Below are positions 1-12,810 of a DNA stretch of 64,000 bases, one piece after another. Made by a program: the position numbers and the translations under genes. The DNA lies in the NCBI GenBank assembly GCA_950295325.1, contig OX485803.1, forward strand, positions 40,565,554 to 40,629,553, written 5' to 3'. A model generated the notes under the pieces. That model was not told the origin of the DNA and did not search any database. It was given only the letters and a program-made list of their open reading frames with translations. The DNA comes from Polytrichum commune (taxonomy: Eukaryota > Streptophyta > Polytrichopsida > Polytrichales > Polytrichaceae). Each line of letters opens with the position of its first letter. The first letter of the stretch is position 1.

Positions 1-550
1 CATTACGCTTAGATGTATGATGACAGTTATATTTTATGTAATTTCATCCTTTATCTATATGTGTTATTCATTTAAGTGTTACAAATTGTTTGATGCTGCC
101 CCTGATAAGTGTTAAAGTGTTAACCCTACATATGTGTTATAAGTTTCCTTGCTCCCAATCGTTAACAAATATTGAGGGTGAACTGTAGTACGTGATGGTT
201 AGCAAATTCAAGTCAAGGCTGTAACTACTTTCCTCGTAATTTTTGAAGCTCATATGAATATTTTATCTCATTATCAAAGTGAAGATTCTTATGCTCATTC
301 AATGGTCATAAAGGTCCCCCGGATAATGTTTGACTATTGAACCTTGAATGGTAATCATATTTTGAGCATGTTGTCCAAATTCTTTTAAACACAAATCTTT
401 TTGGTTCTTGAAGCCACATCTAACCACATACCACTTAAATATAGGTGTCCGTTCAAGAAAAGTAACCAAATATAAGAGTTGTCTACCTTAGAACTATCTT
501 CATGGGTACTCTAAAAGCAAGACTATGAGACTATAGTGCCAGATTCCATG
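1..550. repeat. AT-rich intergenic DNA with dispersed repeat R1, copy 1
   Basis: No gene is visible. From about 225 to 520 the sequence resembles stretches at about 8925-9200, 18262-18420, 32225-32400 and 61118-61420. Shared landmarks are a line about a gap in front of 'gagcatgttgtccaa' and 'ataggtgtccgttcaag', in the same order each time. The copies are diverged, so this is an old dispersed repeat of unknown class. I see no open frame or terminal structure in it. Confidence 0.5.
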
Positions 551-811
551 TACTACACTAAAAACGATATTTAGTGTTTGATACACTAAATACAAACGCA
601 TACACTAAATATCAATAACCATATGAACGTAAGTAACATTAGATGTAAACTCAAACACCAAATTTCAACTATAATAATATGTGGAAGTTGCATGTTTAAA
701 TTTAGTGTTAATAATGATAAGAAAAAAATAAAAAATAAAAATGATAAAAGGAGAATTCCAACATATCTTCTAGCATATCTTCAAACACTAAATGTCATAT
801 TTAGTGTAGTG
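551..811. mobile_element. MITE of the TACACTAAAT family, copy 1
   Basis: The ends are inverted repeats of about 27 bp: the left end reads ACTACACTAAAAACGATATT and the right end, on the other strand, ACTACACTAAATATGACATT. The tip is itself palindromic around ATATTTAGTGT. There is no coding capacity. The internal sequence matches the element at 40.45 kb closely (shared tracts such as 'acaaacgcatacactaaat'). No clear target-site duplication was found, so the superfamily is not assigned. Confidence 0.65.
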
Positions 812-1900
812 TGGAGCCTCTAAATATTCGTGTAGAGGAACGAGACCCCACAATTTAAAGTTGCGGTGGAGGAGTTTGGGCTTTTTGAGGACTCCTATTG
901 CTCAAAGTATTTGTAAGTTGATCTCCTCCGCCATTCGGTGCCTTGCAATCATGTTGTTAGGAAGTTCTTGGCTCTTGCGATTGTGACTATATTATAACTC
1001 TCCTTTAGTTTGGTCCTCACCATTCATCATTAATCCAGGCACATGCTCCTGTCATCATTGGGTGGGGCGATCAAAGAAGGTGGCATGAGACATTTGTTTT
1101 TGCATGACAAGTCATGAAAATCACTCTGATTAACACGGTGCATTGTATTTAATGCTACACTAAATCAAGCATATAATGTTATGGCTTTTTGGTCCATTGA
1201 GATGAGTGTTCTTTGGTTCCTCAATTATGCATATTTTGTCCGTTTATTGATGACCCATCTACTACTGTCGGCACAAAACTTATGTATGCCACTTTGACTA
1301 AAACCAAAGACCACATATAAGCAAACATGCCGTTCTCAAATAGCATTAAAAACGACATTCCTTTTTCTTTTTCTTCTCTTATGTCTCTCTGGTTTGCACA
1401 TTATGTCTGGTTTAGGTGTGAAATCCTTCTCATAGCTTCTCTCCTGAGCCCAACTTGGGGTAAAATGAGAGATTTTTATCGGCTGGGGTTCATGGGGTCT
1501 ATGTAAACTCATTCATTGTGGATGAAGGGGCTCTAGTAAAAACAAGTCCCCTACAAAGTTGAAGATTGATTCATTCTAACTGGAGTCCACTAGACTAATT
1601 GGGATTCTTTGATGTCATTTCCAAAGTCAAATGATCTTTAAATGGTTATTTTTCAGACTATGAAACAATTCGTTGCGTTTTCACCTTGCTAATGGATGAC
1701 TTTATGTAGACACCATGAATCCCTAGCCAATTTTATGAGGTGTATAGTATCTCTTATTGATGGAAAATCGTCTCCAATTTGTTTCCAAAATATTAAAAGA
1801 AAGATCAAACTTTAAAATGCAGCAAGGCCTTTGTTAAAATTTGAAAATATCAGTATTGCATGAGACTTCAAAAGGTATTGCAGTACACTGATACAACAGA
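812..1900. repeat. Intergenic DNA with dispersed repeat R2, copy 1 (about 1490-1730)
   Basis: No gene seen. About 1490-1730 matches 36680-36920 well and 10880-11140 more loosely, with shared tracts such as 'gtaaaaacaagtcccctac' and 'cgttttcaccttgctaa'. Parts of the same repeat in inverted orientation appear near 10.32 and 36.47 kb. It has no recognisable coding frame. Confidence 0.5.
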
Positions 1901-4268
1901 GCACTCTCATGGAGTTCCTACGTTCCCATGATTGGGAACGTGAACCCGGGATCCAGCGGATAAAGTGACCACTCTATGAGATAGACGCGGGGCGACGAGA
2001 ACCGTAGGATAAACATCCCGTCCATCGGTCGCTTTTTCCCCAGAGAACTACTACAGAGTACAGGCATTGTCCAGAGGTCGCCGTCGTATAAACACAACCA
2101 GAGGCTGAAGCGATAATCCACAGGTCGGTGGCTATGTGGTGTGGATAAGAGTAAGAACCGACGGACAAACAGAAAATCCATCAGTCACTGGTTCTCTTTG
2201 CGTGGTGTGGCTATGGTGGCCTGCTGCTGCATTCGCACTCGCAGTGCTCCGTCGCAACCTCACCATTGACGCTGCCCTTCGAATTTCTTCTCTCCACTTG
2301 AAGAGTAAGAATCACGGTAATTTTATCTCTCTTCTCGTTGTTCTTCCGATTCTGGAGGTTGTGATTCTGTCCAGTTTGGCCGCATTTTCGTCCTGCAGTT
2401 GGAGACAGCAAGGATTGGAAGGGCGGGTCATGTTTCTCCCTGTAATTCGCACAAGAAGAACTCCTTCTATGAATCTTCTCGAATTGAAGGAAAGGAACAC
2501 AACACGGAAAATATTTTAACTCGCTCTGGAGTGTCAAACTCGCATATCTTGATCTGCGTTTTCCGGTCAGGGAACATCGCAAAGGCCCGTAGGAATGTTT
2601 GCAAAATTGATTTAAGCACACTTGTGTGCGTTCCGCTTCGTGTCTAATGTATCTTCTCCATGGATTCTCCATGCATTCTGAGGCATCATTATTTAAGTGT
2701 TTGGAGTCATTTGACAAGAAGGAAGAAAGATACGGGAAGAAGAAGAAAGAAAGAAAGAAAGCCGCTGGACGATTGCTTGTAGGAAGAATTAATTATTGTC
2801 ATTAGTGAGAATGACGAGTTAGTCTGTCCATTCTTGCGTTCTGGTTGTTCTTGATGTCCTTTCCTTTCAAGTTTCGATTGCTATTCTTTTAGAATCAGAG
2901 GAGATGCATGCATACGAGACTGTAAGTATGCGGTTGCTTGAGTGCAAGAACAAACGCTATGAGATTGACTGGAGTGATTGTGATTTCATGTGATAGGAAG
3001 TGAGGTCTGTTTCAATAGAATTTTCCTTTGCAATCACGTACCCTCAGTTGTTTAAAATGTAATCCGGGATTTTATGACTACAATTTGGACAACCATCAGT
3101 GCTGTTTTTTACGTCTTCTCTCCTTTTTTTGGCAATGCGTGACAACTGAGGATTCTATCTATGCTCTTGTATGCTATGCCATGTCCACATCCGTCGTACT
3201 TCTCACATGAGTTCTGTACCTTGTTATCACTCGCTCGTTTCATGTGTAGTAAGTCTAAATTTAGTCATTTTTGTGGTTTTTCTTACTGTTACCATGTTGC
3301 TTTGTTTCTTTGTCGAGAAGGAAGTTTTCTGGTAACTTTATTTGGTGTAAGGAATTCGAGGATATCTACACCTCTAGGGATTGATTCCACACATGTGTGT
3401 ATGGTGAAGCACGCCGTCTGTAGTAAATACTTCAATAAGCTTAAATGTCCCTCACTCGAAATTTGTGGCACAGAATTGGCGTTGGGTTTGTACCTTTGTG
3501 GCGGCAAATAGAATCTCAACTGCCAGATTTTCCGGATAGCTTCTTCTCCTCAAAGGAGAAATTTTTTTGTCCTCAATCATGATGATGCCCTGTTTTGCCT
3601 CTGGCATTGCAGAAGTCCTTTCACATTGGGAGCCTGGACATGTGGCGGTCCAGAGGAGACGACAGATTTATTTTGGGTTGTGGACATTGTGAGTGTGAAG
3701 CAATGAACAAGGAATCTGGAGTCTCAAGTTCCATGAAACGGGCTGTTAGGGTGCAGCAGACGCTTTTCCCATTGGACCGGGACGAAGGCAGAAAATGATC
3801 GAGTTTCGAAAAGACAACAGGTAAGTAGCAAAGAGAGGAGAAGAATTGGCATTTGTTAATAATAGATGAGAAGAATTAGTATACAGTTTACAGAGAAGGA
3901 CGGGCTTGTCATCCTTCTACATTGTCCAATTCAAGGTAAGAAATGTGCTTAAGGACCACGATGCCATGCTTCGAGATGGAAAGCGGGCTAATTTGGAGGG
4001 TTAGAGTGTATGGCTGTACTTGTTTTTTAATACACATCATTCAAGGCATGTTTTGTTTTGTTCCACTAGACTAACTATCTCGGCAACACCTGATACTTTA
4101 TCCTGACGCAGGTGGAGGGCATCATCCTTCAGTTTACTGAGGACGCAGATTGCAGTTGAATTCGTGGTAGAAGCCATGAACCCTTGAAGAAGGAGCTCAG
4201 GGTACACATCTTTGTTGGCCACCTCTCCGTGACGGGCTTCGGGATATGTCATAGTACATTGATTACCC
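1901..4268 (+). promoter_or_regulatory. Upstream region and probable 5' leader of LEAFY
   Basis: This 2.4 kb stretch is less repeat-like than its surroundings and runs up to the LEAFY start. Open frames here (for example 2136-2519) show no recognisable domain and overlap on both strands. A TATA-like TATTTAAG lies near 2690 and is followed by a GA-rich tract (2719-2765) of the kind seen in plant leaders. A perfect-consensus splice donor (CAG, then GTAAGT) sits at 3821, and a plausible acceptor after CGCAG near 4111, so a 5' UTR intron is possible. Transcript start and leader introns are inference. Confidence 0.35.
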
Positions 4269-6651
4269 ATGCAACGCGGTGAATTCCCGATGTCCGCCAT
4301 GTGCGAAATGACCATGGCAATGCCTCAGAAGGACAATCCTCTTGCTTGTGAGTTTGGGTTCACAGGCATGGCACGTAGGGAAGTCAAAACCCTAGAGGAT
4401 TTCTTCAAGAACTATGGTGTGCGTCTGCAGACAATTGCCAGGATGTGCGACATGGGTTTCACCGTCAACACCTTAATTCGAATGACAGAGCAGGAGCTAG
4501 ATGATGTGATTGCAACTATGGTAGATAATTACCATGTTGAACTTCTGTTCGGGGAGAAGTATGGAATCAAGTCTGCAGTTAGAGCAGAAAAGAAAGCATT
4601 GGATGATGAGGCTGATAGGCAAAGGTTGTCGGCAATGTCCAAGTCCGAGAAGAAACGGAGACTCGAGAATGGCGCACTGCTTGCGTCTTCGATAGATGGT
4701 GAGTCTGATGGGCGCTTTCCTTTAGGACAATGTAAGGACTTGTACAATTTTAATTGCAAGTGGTTGAAGAGAGTATACTAGCTGTACTTAAGATCTGGAT
4801 AACATTTTTCCTGTTGCGCAGTACGGATAACGCTCCTGAGCACACGGATATGTCAGGTAGATGTACTTTGTTTCCAATTCGAATGGTGCTGATACCACCT
4901 GGCTTATGCTTATGGGATTGAAGTCACCGTTAATGCCCGATGCTCATAAGTTCGAGTATCTTCAGACAAGCTTCTATTAAGCAATTGCGATATAAGACAG
5001 GGGCATTGTGAAGGAATTATTTTGTACCTGCTCAGGCTCCAATTACTCTGCAGCAGCTGAAGAAGTATGTAGGAAAATGCTTAGATTATGATCTTTTGAA
5101 TACGTTCATGGTGTAGAGTGACAAGCGGAACTGGTTTTTAGGGTTTAGTTTAGTGTCTGTACCACTCGGATTCCTCTTCATGATTTAGGTCAAGTTTTTT
5201 GTTCTGATGAAACCATGCATTCTCAGAAATACAAAAGATTCTCCTATCCCAGAGTTAAACTTAGTTGAATACAGCAGTTGACTGGGGAGTTTTATCTGCT
5301 TGCTCGATGTATTGCAGCAGGAAGGATGAATGATCTTCGGAGCAATAATGGGCTCCTGCCTCCTGAATTGATACCTCTTAATCTGAACAGCAAAGAGCCC
5401 TCTCTTCTTCTCACCCAGGGGCACACTTCCCTCAATGCAGCGGGTCTCTTGGAGATCCCAGACTATGACGAGCCAAGTAGTGAAACAAGTGAAGACAAGA
5501 AAGGTATCCTCAGTCTCTAGATTTGACCTGATATACATAAGATGTTGAGAACACCGTAGTAATACTCTGGTTGCCGAATTAAATAGGTGGCATAGAATTA
5601 ATAGCATTCTCTTACAACGCCAATTCGAAGAAGCGGTCTTTGATCTGGCTATGTTGACCAATATGCTGTAGCCAGTTGCCTTCTAGGGGTTTTGTGATTG
5701 TGAGGGATTAGCAAGGTATTCAATAGCAATCAGTTAAGAAGGTCACTATGTATACAAATTCAGTTGGATGACTATGAGACTCTCTTTGCAATCGGAAGGA
5801 TGTATCCAAGTTTTTGTCGTTGTGCTGCAGGGGGCAAGAAAAAGCAGAAGCGTCGAAGGTTGAAAGAGTTGGGAGAGGATGGTGAAGAGAGGCCAAGAGA
5901 GCATCCTTTCATTGTGTCTGAGCCTGGAGATATAGTAAGAGGGAAAAAAAATGGACTAGACTATTTGTTTGATTTATACGAGCAGTGTGGTAAATTCCTT
6001 GAGCAGTGCCAGCAACTCTGCAAGGAAAAAGGTGAAAAGTGTCCTATGAAGGTAAAAATCATTTTTCTATATATGGATCAAGAGTGCTAGTCTACTCTGA
6101 ATCTGCAAGCTTTTGATATGTATCTTAGGACAAGGAAGATATAACAATATCTGGTCTCTCTTTTCATTCCACTACCTTGCTTGTGGCTGTTACTGTTTAT
6201 AAAGTCAGTGTAGAGGCTGTTGGTGAGGAAATGATGTGAATTCAGGGCTGGAAGTCTCAGTCATGTGAATTATATTTCAGTAGAATGTGCGACCTTACCA
6301 CAACTGTATCTTTTTGGCTGCTTCCAGGTTACGAACCAAGTATTCCGACATGCAAAACATACAGGAGCAGGCTATATTAACAAGCCAAAGATGAGACATT
6401 ATGTTCATTGCTATGCTCTTCACTGCCTTGATTTAGACCAATCAAATAGTCTACGAAAGTCGTCCAAGGAACGTGGTGAAAATGTAGGGGCTTGGCGGCA
6501 AGCATGTTATTGGCCTCTAGTGAATATGGCCAGAAACAATGGGTGGGACATTGAGGGTTTGTTCAATCGTAATGAGAAACTACGCATCTGGTATGTGCCT
6601 ACAAAGCTACGGCAGTTGTGCCATTTAGAGAGAACAAAGCATGGAGAGTAG
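4269..6651 (+). CDS. LFY: LEAFY/FLORICAULA transcription factor, four exons
   Basis: Master DNA-binding regulator; in angiosperms it controls floral identity and in seed-free plants cell division and shoot apex growth. Exons: 4269-4698, 5321-5503 (or from 5318), 5831-6051, 6328-6651. All introns are GT-AG with compatible phases (1, 1, 0), giving 385 residues. Residues about 38-112 form the N-terminal SAM-like oligomerisation domain (motif [17 protein letters not shown]). Residues 205-216 are a basic linker and 227-380 the DNA-binding domain ([59 protein letters not shown]). DNA-contact residues equivalent to Arabidopsis R237, N291, K307, H312, R345 and H387 are all present (R227, N281, K297, H302, R335, H377), which is the type I set. 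The K/V junction before VTNQVF is the conserved last LFY intron. Met16 at 4314 has a better start context (A at -3, G at +4) than Met1. The gene looks intact. Confidence 0.95.
5311..5320 (+). promoter_or_regulatory. Tandem NAGNAG splice acceptor of LEAFY exon 2
   Basis: The intron 1 acceptor reads GCAGCAG, so splicing can occur after 5317 or after 5320. Both keep phase 1. The upstream choice adds one codon and gives Ala-Gly in place of Gly at the junction following SSID. The use of either site is inference from the sequence only. Confidence 0.6.
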
Positions 6652-8924
6652 ATTGATCTTAGTACTAACATGTATATATCAAAATTGATTTTGGTAGCTC
6701 TCAATTACGGATCTCTGACAAAGAGAATGTGTATTTTCTCTCGACTCTCTTGGGTTCCAAGCTAAGGTAAGTTTGTCGACACACTTTTGGCCCATCAAGC
6801 ATTATTCTTAATCCTATGTGAAATTCAGCAATAACTTCTGTATGAGCTGAGTGGAAGCCATGACTGTCCACAGTCTTATGGCAGTATACGAATGCGAGAT
6901 TCACAGCATCCGGTACTGTTCCTCACCTTCATTGTGTCTGTGTCCCCTATTTTTATTCTATGTCATTGTTGTCTGGAATATCCAGTTGTTTTATTTTCTG
7001 GGTTGCGGCATAACTTAGATGTGACTGTAATATACATAGAGGGTAAATAGATGTGGCTTCTCCATTCCTCTTGCTTCTTACAGTTGTGGCTCTTCCAGAA
7101 TGTAAGGGCAAGCATAATCAAAGTGATATTGCAGCCTCATCCGTGAAAATTCTGTATGCCAAATAGAATCAAAATCTGGTATGGACAGTGCAACTCACTC
7201 CTGGTTCTTGTAATCTCTAGTTGCTGTGTCATGTCAAATACTATGTCAAGACCTTAGTGTAAATATCCTCCACAAAAGTAGATTCACTTCCACTGTATCG
7301 TCTAATTCGGACTACTGGTCATTTCAAGAGGTTCATCAACTGTAGCAAGTTTCTATGGGCTTTGTTGATCAATGTGAAGCAGTCAAAGATTGGAAGCCCC
7401 AGACCTGGTTGTCTATTGCAGAATCACAGCCTTACGACAGCAACAATCATAACTCATAGACAGAAGTTGCCTTTGTCAAGTTATTTATTCTCTTGAAGTA
7501 AGCAACGAATTAGTGCTCCTTATCCTGGTTGGCAGAGAATAACAGGTGTGACGTCATTGCACGCATTTGTAGCCACAGAATAGTTTACAAAGGTTTGAAT
7601 ACAATTTGCAACTTCAGTATGCATCTCTTGTACAAATTTTTTCTTTTGCTTCTCTGATGAGCCATAAATCTTCGACCATTTAGGGGTTCCCAATGTGAGA
7701 CAGGGGGTTATTAAAGGGGGCACCAGAAGAAGTGGAACAAAATTAAATCACATATTGGTCGCCAGTGCAATTAACCATGTGAAACACGGGAACGAAGCAC
7801 CACTTGTAGGTGAAGGAAAATCGCCAGTTCCTGAATCGGGTTTAGTCAACGCAACACTTAGATGCTTGAGAAATGAAAGGTTGTTCTGTACGCACATGAA
7901 AGAGCAACCCTTTCAAGAGGACTTCTCCTTTGCATTAGTTTGCAATCACTATTTTGCACTTTAGCTTTGTGGCCAGAGAATATTTCATTCCTGTTATGAC
8001 ATGGATGGCTTGGTTTTTTTAATTTGTTTTGATACATGTTTTTGGGATGGGAAAGGCTTCTTTCTAATTGGTGCTAATGAATCGCGTTTCGTAAGGTAGA
8101 GAACCTAAGAAACAAGAGCAGTACCTAACAATCGTCAAGGTCCTTCCCATCAGAAAGCACAAAGAGTTTCTAAAGTGGTGTTGTCATGGCTAAATTTCTG
8201 CAAAGAATGAGGTTTTTGGTTAGGGACACAAAGTAATTCTTTATTAGCCTAGAGAAAAGTGCAACCATAACAGTGAAGCACATCACTATATACCAATTCT
8301 GATTGGCAATGAAATCACGTCCCATAAAGCATCCTAAATTCTAGCTTTGGATTATTTCTCACTGTTTGACATTGCTGATTTGAGTCCATTCTTGAAAGCA
8401 TTTCATGGCTGCATGTAATAAGGACTCTGGCACATTTTTGGGCGGAATGTTTCCCGGAATTTGGGAATTTCTTAGTTGAAAGCTTCAGAATAGATTTCGA
8501 ATACTGGAAGGGCCAACATTGAAATGAAGACCAATATTGAACAAATGAAATGAAGACCCAAAACCATACTCAACATCAACCCTGATTCCTGTCTATTTGA
8601 TGCACCATTGGGAGGGAGAGCCTCTCAACACTAAATTTACCAAGACAATGCTCAAATTACACAGTTTCATGTTGATTAGTGTGGATTACCATTTGAAATT
8701 ACAATGTCTTATAATTTCTTACAAAGAATTGCCATCCAAGGTTTGTTATGTTTTAGAGACTGCATACCTACAATGTACTTGTATTGCACTTGTAGAAACT
8801 TTGTATTGGAAGTAAATACTTAAGGAAAGTAGGCCTTAAATGGGCATTTTTCACTCTGCACCCATTTCTCGTAGGCTATGAAACATACAATTAGTGCAAC
8901 ATGATTAGTGAAACCAAATCTTGC
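6652..8924. other. LEAFY 3' flank and intergenic DNA without recognised features
   Basis: The first few hundred bases probably hold the 3' UTR, but I could not single out a clear polyadenylation signal. Short open frames (for example 7695-7964 and 8597-8815) have no recognisable motif. About 8676-8700 contains one end (GTGTGGATTACCATTTG) resembling the 23.3 kb MITE. Confidence 0.4.
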
Positions 8925-9236
8925 CCGTAGCCATTTTCCTCGATATATTTTGAGGTCATGTGAATATCTTATATATTACCAAAGTGAAGTTTATTTTTCT
9001 CATTAATCAATCATATAGACCTCTCCAATTACGTTCACTATCAAGCCTAGAGTGGTTAACAAATTTTGAGCACGTAGTCCAATCCCCTTTAAACACATGT
9101 CATTTTGGTATTCATTCTTAGATCACACAAAACCACACACCTCTCAAATATAGGTGCTTGTTCAAGAGGACAACTTGAATTAAACCCACTTACTTTGTAG
9201 TATTATATAACTCTAGATGATAATCCTCACTAGTTG
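8925..9236. repeat. Dispersed repeat R1, copy 2
   Basis: Diverged match to 225-520 and 61118-61420, with the shared order 'ttgagcacgtagtccaat' then 'aaatataggtgcttgttcaag'. No coding content. Confidence 0.5.
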
Positions 9237-9700
9237 AACAAGAAAACAGTAGAACCGTGAGGCTCTGTCCTCTTATGAAAGAATACAATTGTAGCTGTAC
9301 ACTTTGCTCATGCCAGTCCATGGCTATTTGTTGTATCTATAATCAATTATAGTCAATTAGATTTTTTTCAATACATTTTAGGGACCAACTATAGTTAACT
9401 ATATATATATATATATATATATATCTATATCTATATCTAACTATAATTAACTACATTTTGTGGCAGGTTTAATCACGATCAACTATAGTTACGAAAGGTA
9501 ACTAGTTAACTAATAGTTGAATTAGTTGCTTAGTTGCCCAAGGTATGCAAGCTCGCATCATCCATGTTAAATCAATTGGACCAAAAATAGAAGGGACACG
9601 TAACGTCCAAGTGTGAACATTAAGTAGTTAGGAAATTTGCTCTTAAAACATAGAAGTTGATGCATAGTCTTTGTCCTACAGACAAAGCCAATAAAAGGTG
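9237..9700. repeat. Dispersed repeat R3, copy 1, with an AT microsatellite
   Basis: Matches 28046-28455 over most of its length, beginning with 'aacaagaaaacagtagaac' and ending with 'gttgatgcatagtctttgtc'. A pure AT dinucleotide run lies at about 9402-9424, and an AT run is also found at the same place in the second copy. No open frame is recognisable. Confidence 0.6.
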
Positions 9701-11945
9701 TGATAGCCAGTACCATATACACACATGTTGTTAGTATATGACCAACATCATGGGCTAGAGCCTTGTGGTGTCTATGCAAATTCATCCATTGGGAAGGTGG
9801 AAATACCATGAACTCTATTATAACTTTGACATACCGTAGCTCTCTAGTAGCTTGGGCAGATGATAAATAATTTTAAAGGTGCCTAATTTTCTAGGATACT
9901 AATTTCATAGAGTGTCCGAAAAAAAAAGAAATAACATTCGAAGAGTGCCTAAAATCACAACAATGCAAGTGACATTCACTAGAATCCAACAAGGTAGCAT
10001 CAAATAACTTCAGCATTGTCTTCACACATCATTGATCTCACTCATGGTATGAAAACAATACAAGCATGAATTTGCTTCACAAGTTATGTTGACACACTAC
10101 CGTTAAAATGGGAATGAGACAAGCAAACGGGAATGAACGTCTAACTTATTTTGAATTACTATTTGAATCTACCAAATCTTAGAATGTTGTTTTCTAGGTT
10201 GCCTAACTTACTTTTGCACTTTAATTAATTATCAAGCAAAAAGGTGCCCAAGTTGCTACAGACCTACGATATATATTTTAAAACTTCTTGACTTTGGAAA
10301 TGGCATCTTCAAATTTGTCTAGTGGGACCAAAGAAAAAATGGATTACAACTCAACCTATAGAGGGCTCACTTTTATTTGCTAGAGCCGAGTCATCCATGA
10401 TGGATGAGTTTACATAAACAACACAAAGCTCCGGTTGACCAACATTTCCCTATGCCTTTCTTATATAAAGATCTATAGTGTTGACAAAGCTTTGTATTTC
10501 AGGTGATGAGAATTTTATATTGGCCAACACATGACATGTTGCGTGAGACTCATATGGTGGTAGTGATTATGGTGGGGGTTACAAAACGCTCTAAATTGCC
10601 AACTTTCTAAGACAACAAAACAAAGATTTGGTAATCTTGACATAAACAATTTGTTAAGGATCTGGATCCTTTTATAATTGCAGATTATCAATAATCAATA
10701 TCAACAATAGTATCAATGAATGGACCACGTGGATATTGAAATAGTAATACTAATCAAATGTTGACACTTGGTGGCAATCACAAGAAAAATGAGAAATTTT
10801 GTGTCCCTGAGTCAATATTTGGGTCAATACCACCGTCATACCATATGGGTATTAGGAAGATTTTACCCAATTATTAAGGCTAAAGCTTTCATAGCATCTA
10901 TGTAAGCTCATGGATGAAGGGTCTTCAATAAAATAGAAACTAAAAACTAAAAATAAGAACTAAAAAATCTTGTACTTTGAGGGTCAATTTATTGTCACTA
11001 GACTAATTCGAGGTCTTCGATCTCATTTCAAACATAACGAATTTGCTAAAAATATAATTAAAAATCTAGCTATAGACTATTTACTACGTTTTTACCTTCT
11101 CAATTGATGATTGTGCATAGGTGCCATGAAGCTCTAGCTAGTTATCCATAATCTTGCATGATACATGAACTTGAATGTTGTTAGATTCAATAAATATCTT
11201 CAACTACATGTACCCTACAAGTATTACAGAAATGTAAAATCCTCATTGTCTATACCCAATTATAACATAAACAAGTGATACCAATTCAACATTGGTTTAT
11301 GTAGGATGAATGTGAAACAACAATGGTTATGAAGTGGCTTAAGTAAGGGACACATGCCTTATTCAAACACCAATCATGACCGATAAACATCAAGTAAGGC
11401 CTAACATGGTTTTGTACACCAAAATATAATAAGATCAAACCATTTGAATTTTCATCTTTAGTCATTTCTTAGAAGAGATACCCATCTTGAAATAACTCAA
11501 GATTATTTCCTCATAGATTCTCAAATTGAAGAAAGAAGTCGTGATTGGGTGCAAATGAGTTGCAAATGTTGTCAAGCACATGAAGGAATGCAATGTGCAA
11601 TTCTATGGAATAACTACACTAGTACTTTGAGCCTTCATTTTTTACATGGGACGTATGTGTTCCATCTCTCAAACTATAATGTACATGGAATTTTTCCGTA
11701 CGCAAGAAGCTACTTTGCCTTTCAACCTTTGTGGATGGAATCTTTTTTCAATAATTCTTTAATGATTCTCTTTTGATGTGAACAACATTTGAGCATTGAA
11801 AGTCATCTTAAATCATGGCCATTCTTAGAATACACTCTTGATGTTCAAAAGGTTTATCGGTTTCTAACACCTCCATAACAATCGAAATGTACAAAGTAGT
11901 GCATTGGTTAAGGAAGCTTTCAACAACCAACACTTCAACACTTCA
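9701..11945. repeat. Intergenic DNA with diverged R2 pieces
   Basis: Fragments related to R2 occur near 9750-9850, 10310-10450 (inverted) and 10880-11140, all sharing a phrase like 'tctatgtaaactcatccat'. The rest shows no gene, terminal repeat or RNA that I can support. Confidence 0.4.
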
Positions 11946-12171
11946 ACACTACACATTGTATTTAGTGTCACTCACTATTCGGAATCACTCGATGCTCTAT
12001 ATGTTAACTCTAAAGAGTCATTCTTTGTCAACAAAAGTCGAATTGGTTGCTTGCAAACCATAGAACATTAATCTCTTCACTTGGTGAAAAAATTCACATG
12101 AATAGTAAAGTGATATAGCATCTTGTAACTCCGGATAGTGTAAGTGACACTAAACACAACATCTAGTGTAC
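11946..12171. mobile_element. MITE of the TACACTAAAT family, copy 2
   Basis: The left end reads CACTACACATTGTATTTAGT, and the right end on the other strand GTACACTAGATGTTGTGTTT. Both continue into a subterminal block like ATCACTYGATGCTATA that is shared with the copies at 30.6 and 34.9 kb. It is non-coding. Confidence 0.6.
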
Positions 12172-12810
12172 CTATCCATCTTGGCTCCAAAAGTTATAAG
12201 CTCGACCTTTATGGCCCTCATTGGGCAATGCTTCATGTGCTCATGTCCTTCTTTGTGTAAGGATCCCCATGTACGCCAAATTGCTTGGAAGTACTAATAA
12301 CTATTATAGGCACATCTATATCCCTCAATATTCTAAATGTTTGGTGCATGCATGTGACCGGAATTTGGGATGGTCAAGTTTGACTTTAAGCATGGGCCCA
12401 CTTCTAAATTTGTCGCCAAAGCCGAGCGACAAGAGTTTGGATGTGCAATCGATACTCCATCCCCGAAATATATAGAACGTTATACGCTATAACAAGTTAT
12501 TCCTCCACATATTCCAAGTGAGTCCACTATGATGGGATTGCGTACCCTAAACATCTCACCGTAGCCTTTCTTTGAGTTCCTCATCTTGCCCACCACGGCC
12601 AATTCGGGTGCCTAATTGGTCGAATTCAAGCAACTCTTTTATATCTAATGCCAACAACACAATGTGCGTTTGCCAAATGGGGCCTTTAGATGCGAAACGA
12701 TGGTAATAAAAATAGGTTTTTGTTGTGCGCATGTTGCCCCTTGAGGCCAATGGCTCGGGGAATTGTGAACCTCGAAGCCGCCCCTTCCACGAGATGAAGA
12801 GCGTTGGATG
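12172..12810. other. Intergenic DNA, no feature recognised
   Basis: Nothing here could be tied to a gene or a repeat family. The 84-residue frame at 12221-12475 has no recognisable motif. Confidence 0.3.

Noticed and set aside
2136-2717. Frames of 127 and 168 residues upstream of LEAFY
   Set aside because: They overlap on opposite strands, show no recognisable motif, and fit better as leader or promoter sequence.
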